A stretch of 64,000 nucleotides of DNA from Ptychodera flava. Its lineage: Eukaryota; Hemichordata; Enteropneusta; Ptychoderidae. Location: contig NC_091945.1 in the NCBI RefSeq assembly GCF_041260155.1, positions 33,796,296 through 33,860,295 of the forward strand, given 5' to 3'. The position numbers and the translations under genes are program-made. Positions within the stretch are counted from its first letter, which is position 1; each line of letters opens with the position of its first letter. Of the stretch, positions 37,601 to 49,269 are shown one piece after another. A model generated the notes under the pieces. It searched no databases, was not told the DNA's origin, and was given only the letters and a program-made list of their open reading frames with translations.

Positions 37601-38343
37601 CACCCGCTGAATTTAGACGATATCCGAGGAAGAATAACAGCATTCATTGGCGAGGACCAATCTTACCTTGCCGATTGATTTAACACCGCGTACGAGAGCC
37701 AGGAAACCAAGGGTCCAGGCAAGCAGCAAACACAGTGTTAAATGCCAACGAAGTGATCCTGTATCATCGATGCCGCTCGACGATTTCAGCACATAAATAC
37801 TATGTCGAAAAAAATGAAGAAATTCAATTAATTAGTGTTGCTTCAAAGTGAAGGTAACAAACTTATACAAACGTTTGATGGCTAAATGTAAGATACTCAG
37901 GGCAACGGAATTTATCGCTGGTCAGTTGAATGTAGGTGAAGTCTGCCACTAGTTGTCACGAGTTTGCAATTCAGTAACTGAACTAAAAACTGCCAACGTG
38001 CTGATCATATTAAAAACCTGTAAACTTTTCTTTACAACTGTCTGTCTGTATGGAAATTGGTTATTTTTAAGAAAAAAAATTAAATTGATTTTGTGTGTCA
38101 AAAGCTTAGAAGAGTGTGAACTCGGATTTCATTACAAATACCATCTTAGTAGACAGTTATCTCATCTCACCACCACCACCATCATCACGATAATGTCATC
38201 ATCGTCATCACCATCGTCATCATCATCTCGTTGGTCCGCTACTCAGTGATCATAAGAGATGTTCCTACATATCAATTATATGAATTAGTCGATATTTTGT
38301 ATGAAAAGCGGGCAGCTGAACGTTGCATAGGGGGGCGTCTGAG

Positions 38344-38435
<92 letters not shown>

Positions 38436-40041
38436 GAGTGAAATTTTTGTCATCAAAAACATACCTGAAATATTCCTCACTGGCGCTGGCCACTGTGATG
38501 TTGGTGTCGTTGCCTGGCAACGTGGCATTAATATCCCGGTCATCATAGCAATTCTCAGTGTTCCAGATGTGGTTGCAGCCCACCCAAGGCAGACTTGGTA
38601 GATCCGAAAACGTGGCAAAGAGATAAAACACGGCCCAGCACATGATAACATTGTAATAAATCGATATCAAAGCACTTAGGCTTACCATTCCATAGCCAAG
38701 CCCTGTAAAGAATCATCCAATGACAATGAGAACCTTATTTCCGCTGACATGTCCTCCATTATATTTTCCTTTATTTCGTTGATACACGGCTTTTCACTCT
38801 GATGTATTTCGCTTTACTTGTGACAAAATGCCTAGTGCGTAACGTACACTGACTTAGTGTGCTTTTATTGGGTGGGACACAGTTTGGAAATTCGAATTCT
38901 GGTTGAACGGCATCTTTGAAACCAACATGCAGCCTTTAACTGCAAAACCTAGTGCGTTTTTAAAGGTTTTCACTCAAATAACTTATTTCTTTTAAATCGA
39001 TCTATCAACCGGTCAATCAATCAGTCGACCTAACTCTCAATATATCTGTCTGTCTGTCTATCTGTCTGTCTATCTGTCTGTCTGCCCGCCTACATGTACC
39101 TAGCTATATCTCAATCTATGCACTTACCCCCCCCCTCTAGTTATCCATCTAACATTCAATCAATCAATCGATCAATTTTTCTATTTATTCATAACAAGAT
39201 TGGATCTGCGAGACAATTGCATGGTGTTTGAAAAGTGAAAGAAATCTCCACCATTGGCATTTGTATTTGTATTTTTTTATCATGTCAAGTCTTTTATATT
39301 CAGACGAAAATTGTAACTATATGCCAATTACAATTTTCTTTACAAACGGATATAACACCTTCCATGCAATTATTCAAAAGTAAAACAGTAGTTTAACGAA
39401 AAAGCAAAAGAAAAGGGAAAAAACTACTTGCCTTTGAATAATGGGCAACACTTCCATACACCAACACATCCCTGGCTGGCGTACTGACCAATGGTTAATT
39501 CGATGAAAAACACTGGTATTCCAACGAATACCAACATAATGCCATATGGCAATAAAAACGCCCCTGAAAAAAACCAAGACAAGAAGAGTGAACGATACGA
39601 ATTCATTTGCAAGCATTCCTTAGTCTTAGGCAACCCTGACTTTGAATAACAGCCTACGTTGATGTATTGATCGAACGTCAGTACGAAAAACAACTTTGAG
39701 AAGGGTCGCACATATGCATGAAAATGAGCTGTGGATCACGTATTTAAATCTTGAATTCACAACTCTTTCTCAAAATTGAATTAACACTTACCACCGCCAT
39801 TGGTATAGCAAAGGTAGGAAAGCGCCAGAGATTACCGAGCCCTACCGCGTATCCTAAACAAGAACAGATGAACTCGGCTTTGCGACCCCAACTTGCTCTC
39901 TCCTCGGTTTCAGGGCTCTCTTCTGCACGGCTGCTCTCACTGAATTCACGACTGTCTGCATCAGTTCGGCTTGCTGCATGCAAGGGTTTCTCCGTTGATC
40001 TTAACTGATGATCCTTTCTTGTTGTGAATACAGTTGGTGTC
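31118..40041 (-). CDS. SLC6-family Na+/Cl--dependent amino-acid-type transporter
   Basis: Thirteen exons with matching phases: 39792-40041, 39432-39563, 38465-38702, 37667-37799, 36484-36618, 35909-36012, 35439-35563, 35001-35113, 34066-34206, 33618-33717, 33132-33250, 31689-31862 and 31118-31396. They give about 680 residues of the 12-TM LeuT-fold family. Visible signatures are [13 protein letters not shown] (TM1, Gly as in amino-acid carriers), [17 protein letters not shown] (TM3), a glycosylated EL2 with three sequons (NAT, NDT, NIT), SSYNKF (TM6), [10 protein letters not shown] (TM7), [11 protein letters not shown] and DWGPL in the tail. It is nearest in style to glycine (SLC6A5/A9) and SLC6A14 carriers. 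The first exon found starts in phase 2, so an upstream start exon is missing. Oddities: a one-base deletion at 39816/39817 in TM1; Gly at the TM8 Na2 Asp; Asn at the TM6 Trp; and a GC-AG intron after 39432. Substrate unassigned. Confidence 0.93.
31457..31645. repeat. (TC)n and (TA)n microsatellites in an SLC6 intron
   Basis: About 30 TC repeats (31457-31516) and about 42 TA repeats (31561-31645) make up half of the 292-bp intron between the last two SLC6 exons. Open frames translated through them are artefacts. Confidence 0.98.
36740..37215. repeat. Nested foldback element in an SLC6 intron
   Basis: Left arm (about 36755-36890) and right arm (about 37105-37215) are reverse complements over blocks such as 'ccagtgagactggaaatatt' and 'attctcactgctcaccagtg'. 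The region is packed with short self-complementary motifs of the form TTCTCACCAGTGAGAA. Between the arms are further inverted 'cattggtaagaatcaac' units. It is noncoding. Confidence 0.75.
38161..38432. repeat. CAT/CAC-rich and (TA)44 microsatellites
   Basis: Imperfect CAY repeats at 38161-38228 and an uninterrupted TA run at 38345-38432 lie in the SLC6 intron just downstream of exon 38465-38702. A tetranucleotide TCTG/TCTA run at about 39046-39085 sits in the neighbouring intron. Confidence 0.97.
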
Positions 40042-41205
40042 CTGGCAACAGAAAATTTGGACCTTGATCAGCATGGAATCTCAGGAGATACCACACAAAC
40101 TGGTTCCATGACTGTGTCTCATGGCTTTGTCTCAAAGAGCGAAAAAGATTAACAAGATAAGATTAACAAAAATAAAAAAACAGATGTGTAGACAGGTAGA
40201 CAGAGGGAAGACAGAAAGATAATATACGTATATAATCTGAGACCATCAAATCAGACGATTTTGGCTGTGGTGTATAAGATTGATAATTATTCAGGGTACG
40301 CATCGTTATCCTAAATGATGAATAATAAACGATTCGGAAAATTTTAAATGTTAGAATCTCTCGACAGAGAGTGCTTTGATATCTTATAAACTACGTTATC
40401 ACGCAATCCGGGGGAAGACTGAATGATAAAAAGATCTTCAGTTAATAAAATGCGTGTTCTCGACTAGATTATATGGTGTCTAAGTACAGAAGTTACAGCT
40501 GTGACGGTAATAACAGTAGCTATTGCGTTCTAAGTGATAACATCGTCGCCTCTACTGCCAGTGTTCCTTGTGTTAGCTTCGCCATCCCTCATTCCAAAAA
40601 CAAAAGAAATAAAAATCGTGACCGAAACCTCGAAAATTGGCGGAAAGTTGTTGAACAGTTTCGTGTACCACAATCACATGTATCTTGAACCACTTTAAAA
40701 TAGTTTCGGGTCAAGATACATAGGGCCAGAATTACTTCTGAGTCCTGTCGAGCAACAGTTGCTATAAATTCCATGCACTTGTATGATGACGCTCATGACA
40801 GCCGGCCAGATAGCTATGATGCATAAACTTCAATCTGCGATTTCCAGGCTGAGTCAAATTCCGGTCGAGACAACTTTCAGTTTTAATAAAGAAGTATTAT
40901 AAACGGTTTCTGAGGTAGTAAACTTATAACTTTGCACATGCACTGAGACGAACGCCCTGTGCGTGATGTCTTCCCGCCTTGCTTATTGAAAAACCGACAA
41001 TTTGTACCTTGCGGTTTGACATACAATTACATTTTTTTCTTGATAACATCTCGCCTTTAACATTTTGCTTTAATTTTTTTGAGAGAAAAAATTATATAAG
41101 CTTAAGTCTCTTCTAAAACACCATGGGGGATTCGGCGTCGCATGCCGCAGTCTGTTCATTTTCTGGTGAACTTTCGCTGTTCGGAGAATTTATGCCCGCA
41201 CATTC

Positions 41206-41572
41206 TCACTCAATATTTAATATTTTTGGCGAAAGATGGGTAAAATTGGGAACATTGGCGTTTAGTAAGATAGGAAAAAGTTTAGCAAGTGTACCTACAG
41301 CTATTTTGTTTACAAAATGATGGATTTTTTCGTCGTCTGAGTGTTCGATGGCCTGACTTTCTGCCTGAACAGCAGTAGATGTGCTCGGGATTTCGATGAT
41401 GACGGTACTCGGAGATGTAGTCGTAATCGGTGTTTCACTGATTTCGTCGTCAATGTCGATGTTGGTACTAGGAGATGTTGTTGTACTCAAGATTTCTGGG
41501 ATTTGGTCATCGATTTTAGTGACGCTACTCGAATCAGAATTTTCAATATCGACCACTGCATCGGAGTTAGAC
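41206..41572 (-). CDS. Candidate 5' exon, acidic Ser/Thr-rich N-terminus
   Basis: The reverse-strand ATG at 41572 opens an acidic, Thr-rich frame with two related units of about 23 residues (QIPEILSTTTSPSTNID and EISETPITTTSPSTVIIE). EHSDDEKIHHF follows, and the frame stays open to 41206. A CpG-rich CAACAATGGCG patch lies upstream at about 41755 and looks promoter-like. It lies 1.2 kb upstream of the first SLC6 exon on the same strand, so it may encode that transporter's N-terminus. However, the best donor (GTAG|GTACAC at 41298) leaves phase 1 while the SLC6 acceptor needs phase 2. The link is unproven. Confidence 0.35.
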
Positions 41573-42647
41573 ATTTTTGCCTGCCATACTGCAAACCATG
41601 TACAATTGAAATGCGGCCGATGTGTTGTCAACAATGGGAACACAGTCTCGTCAGCGTGCAATGCGATAAACGTGATCGAGCGCGACGTGCGACGGGTTCC
41701 CATGGCGACGCTCTCCGCTTTGACGTACAAACGTAGAATGCGCGCGCGCCATTGTTGCCAAAATGTGGAGGGACCGTGTTTCGAACATGTCCAAGAAAAA
41801 TTTTTTTCCCGCAGCTGGGACTCACTGTAATCCATACCTGCAAATCTTGAAGATATTTCTGAACACAAGTAATGCCTGAAATCATAGAAGTCGTGATGCT
41901 TTTATTCTTTTGTCATTGATCGCTAGCATTCAAGGGTAGGAAATTAAAAACGTTCCTGATGCCAGGTCGGGAAACAAATATGTTTAATGGTTGGCTACTA
42001 CGTCATCATATAATACGAAGAGGAAAGTGTTCAAATTCAAAGAAATCAGTCTTCTATTTACTCTTGTTTATAACATTTAATGAAGTCGATGCATGTCTAC
42101 TTGCCTTTGTGGTACCAATTCTTCAGTCACAGATTCTGTTGATAATGGTATATAGAAAGATTGGTCGCAGACTACGTGTTTAGCAAAATCTATGCAGACG
42201 AGTTAGTTAACTAAGTAACACTGCGATTTGTTTTATAATCCAGATTGCTGTGATACTTGGTATGTCACTACCTTCGGCAGATTTATTACAGTCCATGGAC
42301 TTGCTCGCATTTTTCCGAAAATTGTGATCCGACTCCTCGGAAATTGAAATGTAGGTTTTGATTCTTGCTATTATTCAAGAACTGGCCGATGATTATTTTG
42401 AGGGAAACTTTGAGGTTGTCTTTGTCGATAAACACATTCTTGTTGTAGAAACCGCTGCTTTGAAGTTAATTACCATTACCTGGAGGTTTTCATTTACTTA
42501 CATTTTGTTGGAAACAGAGCCCAATACAGTACTGCATTTGTACAATATTCTGTCGTTTTTAGTTTCTTCCAGTAGCATTTTTTCAAAACTGCCTTCTCGG
42601 GTGTTTTTTGAATTTGATTTCGACGTTCCATTTCATGTTTCTTCAAC

Positions 42648-42653
42648 TTTATT
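42648..42653 (-). terminator. Poly(A) signal for the tentative 42.9-44.4 kb gene
   Basis: Reverse-strand AATAAA about 200 bp beyond the stop at 42851. Confidence 0.3.
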
Positions 42654-42850
42654 GAAAGGTTGACAAAATACAAAAGGTATGCCATGGTAATTGGGGTTAC
42701 TGTATTCATATTCGGTACAAAAACGTACGTAATTGTTCAAAAAACAATAAGGTAAAATATCTTTGAAAATGTGTTTGCATGACATGTTCCTATTTTACTA
42801 AGTCAAAATTTTCTTTAGACTACTTATACTGTTATATTTTGGATACAGTT

Positions 42851-44400
42851 TTAAAATTGTCGTTGCTGATTTCTAGAGAGGTCCTCTTTGTTGCCTATTT
42901 TCTGATAAGACGTTTTTCTGTAATGCTGTAGACTCGCTGGTGAAGTTTTGGCCTTGCTCAAGCTCAGTGTCTTGCCGCAAATATATGCAGGGGGATTAGT
43001 CACAACTTCATAAAATGTGATCCGATAGATTTTTACTGAAAAATCTCCGTAAGACAACCCGATAACATTTGTGTAGAATGCAACAGATAATCAGTGCAGT
43101 AATACTAAAATAAATGAAGCACAGGCATCTGAAATGAAATTATCATATGCAGCCTTCCGTGCTCGAATTCGTCTCGACACCGACGTTACATCATTATCGT
43201 ATTATCACATTACCAAATTAGGCATCTCGTGTTACCAAGTGCCTAAATTTCCCTCAATGCAAATTTATCTAGCATATTACTGACACAGGATTACAAGTCG
43301 TTCAACGTCAAGGCAAAATAACAAATTCTAAGCGACAATCAAATACATCAACAGGGCATACTTCGGCGCATGGGGAGTGTCAAACACACACAAAATTTAC
43401 TGATATTTATTGCGTCGCGAGGCGTCAACTGTTATTGAAATGGTTATCATTTCTCTTAGCTAATATCAAAAACATCATTCTGGAATTTTCAAAAGAGATA
43501 ATGTGAGTTAAAATGACCATGAAGTATGCCTGTCTACTTGTTTTTTCTTTGTTTGTTGTACCTGACCTTTACCTGTCCGGCGGGTGTGACGGAACCGGTT
43601 TGTTTCTGTGGAAAATCCCCGTACTAATAGCCCTTTAACCAATACCCTGCAGTTTATATATGTACCATGGTGAAGTCTTTGTTACTTAAATATGGCATTA
43701 ATTATTTCAAGATTTTACGTCCAAAAATGCCATTAGCTGGTTGATGCTAAGCAAATAAAAAAAACACCATTCAAACAAACAAACAAACCCGACCAAACAG
43801 CTATGAAAGTGAGCTGTTAACTTTAATGTACTCATCATTATTAAACAATTGTTGTACGACTTCATACTGAGGATCCATGGCAATGCGGATCCTATGTCGC
43901 AGTCTCACCACATATGGAGGGGGGCTACACTACTATTTATGCAATGCGATATTCAGACATCCTTGCACGGATTTTATTTCAAATAGTTTTTATTACTTTT
44001 CAGAACTGTAAAACTGCATTTATAATTACTTGCTACTATGGTAACGAACACCTGTAAATCAAGGACAGTTGATTACATGTACTGTACTTTTATGCAACAC
44101 TATCGTTCATGAACTTTGCTCAGAAAGTAAAACAAGTAGGTGTATTATGTTTTATTCTCATCCTTACCAAGAAAATATTGCAGTAAGTCAAAATTGTAAA
44201 TCTGTTTCATCATAAAAACCAATTTGACGACAACTAAATAGCTATATTAATATAAAAGATTTCTATGAAACTTAAAAGATAACCAGTTCCGCCTACCAGA
44301 GTATATGCTCCTGGACGGCGAACCATATCCATTCTACCGATGTCGAACCAGTTCCATTCTATAGCGACGTACAGTATTCCAAGTACATAGCACAGAAAGG
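42851..44400 (-). CDS. Tentative small membrane-protein gene, 3' exons
   Basis: Three reverse-strand segments join in phase 0/0: 44297-44400 (membrane-like FLCYVLGILYVAIEWNWFDI followed by GRMDMVRRPGAYTL), a 33-nt microexon 43573-43605 (KQTGSVTPAGQ, with TTTTCCACAG acceptor and CAG|GTAAAG donor), and 42851-42970 (basic tail TLSLSKAKTSPASLQHYRKT..., stop). The hydrophobic stretch followed by a basic, Ser-rich tail suggests a membrane protein with a cytoplasmic C-terminus. The first and last acceptors (AAG) are mediocre and no family is recognised. It lies between the RPGRIP1-like and SLC6 genes on the same strand. Confidence 0.3.
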
Positions 44401-44607
44401 CTTAGGCCCTACACATTGACACGAACATTTTCAAATAATGATTATATATCACGACAGAGTAGCGATGTTTTAAAAGATTCAGTTGTCCAGAGCTGCAATG
44501 CGACTGGCAGCAAAATAATTTGAATGATGATAAAAAAGTATAGCATAGTGACACACAAACACAAAAGTTTGTTTCATGACACATATTACAGTAATGTCTC
44601 AACAAGA

Positions 44608-44670
44608 GTGTCACGTGAACTGCATCAGTTATCGGACGAAGTCAAGTATCTAATGCAGCACAAATGACAC
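44608..44670. repeat. Decayed copy of the 14953-15104 hairpin core
   Basis: GTGTCAC...CTGCATCAG...GACGAAGTC...GCAGCACAAATGACAC aligns with the core of the hairpin at 15 kb, arms and all. The loop is inverted (GACGAAGTC against GACTTCGTC) and the left arm has accumulated mutations. Confidence 0.7.
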
Positions 44671-44819
44671 AAATGAAACTGAACACATGTTTACGTCATT
44701 GATAACATAGAAATATGGCATCGTGCAATATCAAAACTTTTGAATAAATTGAGTTTCATCATCAATAACAGTTATGTAAAAAATCAAAATATCCTTCTTA
44801 AAAATGTCAAAATGTTAAG

Positions 44820-47800
44820 TTAGAAGGTAAAGTCTGTAGTTGACCATTGGTCTTCATTCATTCGTTCACTGATGTCCACTGGGTTGGGAAGTTCTTCTTC
44901 AACTACTTTCAGAGCTGCAAGACATTCCACAGTAACATTCAATACACCGATAACAGTCTCCGAGTCCTCTGCATCATACACTGTGAAAAGGAAAGACATT
45001 ATGTTATATATTTTGTGTTTGAAATTGAGCTGAATCCAATGTATTATAAGTGGCAATTTGAAGAGAAGAGAAAGTAATTAATGTTCTGCGATGTTTTGAA
45101 ATTGTTATTTCACCCCCCTTGGTATTTTCTATGTAAGGAAAGGCCGGGAAATTGAGCAATAGCTGAGATGTGAAAAGGGCAACTCATTGACTACACTATC
45201 GCGTAGCCAATCCTATTGTTGTCGATGACGAAGCTCGATCTCTGCACAGTAAAATGGGACGATAGGGTTGAGATGTAATGTATCCATATGTAACTTGACA
45301 TTTCGTATTTCAAAATTTTCAACAATGCCGTCAAATTATAATTGCAAATTTGAAGACAATGGGCAATTCTGCATTAATGCTCACAGAAGTGAGACTTACC
45401 ATCTATATCTTGTTCTGTAACATCTCTGTCTGAACTCAGTATCTGTCTGACATCAACATAGGCGTGTCCGATGTCTTCACAGTCCAGACTCTGATGATCT
45501 TCAGGTGGTTCACTCACCACAGTAAATCGTATCCTGTTGGTAGACCCATAGCACTTGGTTAAATTTCCAATATTACTTGAAACGATGAAGTGCTTCTTAT
45601 GATCAAACATCCTTCAGAACTTTCGGCAAACCGAGTGGTTTACTGTTCGGTTTGCACGATTGTATGGTACGAACAGTTGGCTTAACAGTTGTTACAGGTT
45701 TTGTGTTGATTGTAGATTTGCGCAAGAGTTAAGACAAATAAGAGCCGAAAGCATCACATTTTTGAAAATAGCTTAATCTTATACATATAACATACACAGA
45801 TTCGGATGTTTGAACAATCACTGATGTACATTTGCAGGTTCTTCAATAAAATTCAAGTGGCATTTCAGTATAAACTACACTTACTTTCCTTCAGATGGAT
45901 CTTCCGGTAACAACATACTGGCTAGGTAGTCTCGTCTTAGTTTATTCTTCTCTGGATCAATGTGGAAAACTGAAATAGTCACAGACAGAACACACAATTC
46001 GATAACCAAAGCACAGATTATGCATCAAACTCGTAAAATTCATTGATAGCACTTGAATACACAATGATGAGTGATAGTATTATCATCTGTGTAAGTTGCA
46101 GGTTATATTTCGTATAAATGTAATCTTCCAAGCTTATGTCCTCTATAAACACTGTTTGTGGTAACATTTCAAATATAGGAACCAATCCTATTGACTGTTC
46201 ATCATTGTTACTGCGTATGTACCAAACCCATGGCTGGGATAGACTGTAAAGACAGCTGGTCTTTCCAATATATCGTCAAGTATAAATTGCATTAACTTGC
46301 AATACAGCAGAGTATTATGTGTTCTATATGTAAGTTTTCTTGTATCGATAAGATGATATACCCTCAGACTGTTATCGTATATTCTGGTGAACTCAATACT
46401 GTTATGCATCCATATATTTAAAAGGCAATCATGTTTTTGTATGCTTGTGACTTGCGCAGAAAATAAACAGATAGGTTGTGCAACATTTGAAGATCTTTTT
46501 CATTTGTTTGGTTAGTGTAAAGAATTCCGCACAGTCTGGTACTAAAACAAATTATATCAGTAAATTAGACTTTGAATTGACAGTTACGTCAAAGATACCA
46601 CTTTAAGGAGTTGAACAACTGGTAACAGCATAAGCGACATATTTTTTATGATTAAATACACAGACAAAAACAGCAACAAACAAATCGTACCCTTTTTGAA
46701 GTTGAAATAAACCGGCTTATTTTGCTTCAGTTTTGGTAAGGAGACGCTAGTTTCTAACTCCGAGGCATCCACTCCAAGGAAACGGTATTCCACATAGACA
46801 CGTTTGACGTTATCATCTTCCATTACAGCACTGTCTTCATCCAGAACCAAGGAATATATTGTCACAGTGACAGTGTTCTCATTCTGAAAAAAATACGACA
46901 AATAATATTACCTGTTAATTAGTATTACTTAAACCTCGTCATTGACGCCAGTGCATCATTCAATTTTCTGTAACATGGCGATTCAATAAATTCTTTCATT
47001 TCGTTGCATCGATGCTTTGGAAATCTTGTTTCAACGAGTATTGTGTGAAAAATATTCAAAAAATATTATAATCCTCAATGGCGTGGTTAATGTGCATAAC
47101 ATATATGTGCCTGGCTAAGATATGAGTCATTAACTTTTGTGTAAATCTTGTCACAGTGCAGTGTACACTTGCAAAATGTCACGTGGTGAAGAATTACAAA
47201 GTCGTAGAGCTTCACCTGTACGAAAAATACCCTGTTTGCTGCACTTATTGGGACATCGGGTTTTGTTTCACTAAAAAACAGTGAATTACAGATTTCAAAA
47301 GTAAAATGCTCAATTTGAATTCATTCACAACACGTCACGAATGTGTCACTTACATAAACTTCAAGGGTTGGTTCTTTGTCAACTGATGGTACCATCATGA
47401 TTGCACTTTCACTTTCTTCAGACGATGAATCGTTTACTTCGTCTTCCGTAGATTGACCTTCCTGTACTTCAATTGGGGCGTCTACTTCTTCCTGAATACT
47501 GGTATCCGTTTCTGCAGGTCAACCATTCATTTATGTCAAATTCTATAAGTTCAAGGAATGCTTTCAAGTGCCACAAGTCTACATCTAACACTGTCAACTT
47601 CTTGTCGATAGAGAGAGCCCTACTGTAGACACTGACAACCACAAGGTAACGATGAGTTTCTCAACATCAGTACTTTCTAACATATTATGTACAAAATAGA
47701 ACACAAACTAAATCAGAATGAGAGTAGGGAATAAAGGCCGGGATGACCTTACGCATATGAACAAACCACAATAAATGCCAAAAATCAGTGTGAATTATAG

Positions 47801-49194
47801 ATGCGATGCAACTACACATGAAACAATTTCACTGTGAACTATGGACATAACTACACAATCGTAGTACGCAGATTTCCTGTGATGAAATGGTAACACATTC
47901 TCTGTGACACAACTCTAATGGTAAGTGATTTTTTGTATCTCATCTTTATGGTAAATGAATCTGTGCAGCTGAACTCGATGGTAAGTTTTCTGTGAATCAG
48001 TTCTAAAGGTAAGCTATTAACCGAAACGCTGTCACAAAGAATAACTCACAATTGGAGTTGGTCAGAGAGGACCATTTTGCTCTACAGAGAATCACTTTGC
48101 CTCGTAGAATGCAATCTTAGAGACGCAATCACCGTCAGAGTTGAGTCACAGAGAATCATTAACTCTCAGAGTTCAATCACAGAGAATCACTTGTCAGTAC
48201 AATGAGTCATGGAGACTCTCATGCCACTGGATTCACACAAAATCTTGTACCGTAGAGTTGAGTCACAGACTCATTTACCCTTACAGCTGAGTTACAGCAA
48301 ATAAGTTACCATTAGAATTGAGTTCCGCAGAATCAAGTATTACTAACCGGGTTGACTCACAGGGAATGACTCCCCATGACTCACTGTGACGGTAAGTGAT
48401 TCTCTGTGATTTCACCTTAACTCAACCTGTGACTTGTTAGTATATCTTAACCCTTACAATTAACGATGACATACACATATTTGAGTTAGTTTTTCGTGAC
48501 AAACCATTGGACGATATTACAATGTTGTCTATGATTACATTTGGTTTAGTCACTTAAAGTACTGTAAGGTATTATCATTGCCATGCAAAGCATTCTTTAG
48601 GTCTTGAACAATCATCAAATCAAGTGTGCAGACACCACTGCGCACATGACATGATACTACAATAAAGTGTGTTTGCACTATCTTACCTTCATCCTCCTCG
48701 TCCATCTCATTGTCTTCTTCAAACATAGTATCTTCAATTCGCTCTGTTTTTTCATACTGCAAAAATAGGAATACCGATAGTTAAAGCAGATCAAAATTTT
48801 ACACAAACCAAATGTGGACTGAAAATGTTCCCGTGTTTCAGTATATGTTGCAATTGTCTGTAAAACAGACACTTTTCTCTGTCATTATTGCCACACAAGT
48901 GTTGATCGATATCTTGAGCTAGATTTTTCGCGTACAGCTTCAATTGAAAATATCATGATGTATGCAAATTTGTAATTAGCTGAAATCGACACGCTAATCT
49001 TCTTTCTCTGCTGTCATGTCATTGTATCATGAATAAATGTAGCAGTTTAATTGCTTTTTGTAAAGTTCTTCAGGTTTTATATGCCAAACTGTGAAAACAA
49101 CACGCAAGACGCTATGTCTACAAATGAAGGAAAAAGAAATGCAGATCGCAGATGATGTTTAATTACCTTCTCTCCACTCTCTGTGATAGTTGTG

Positions 49195-49233
<39 letters not shown>

Positions 49234-49238
49234 CCATC

Positions 49239-49269
<31 letters not shown>

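Noticed and set aside
38231..38688. Open frames rich in Ile-Tyr repeats
   Set aside because: They run through a TA microsatellite. Only the SLC6 exon at 38465-38702 on the minus strand is real.
41341..41830. Plus-strand frames of 131 and 149 residues
   Set aside because: They are antisense to the acidic minus-strand frame at 41206-41572 and have no motifs.
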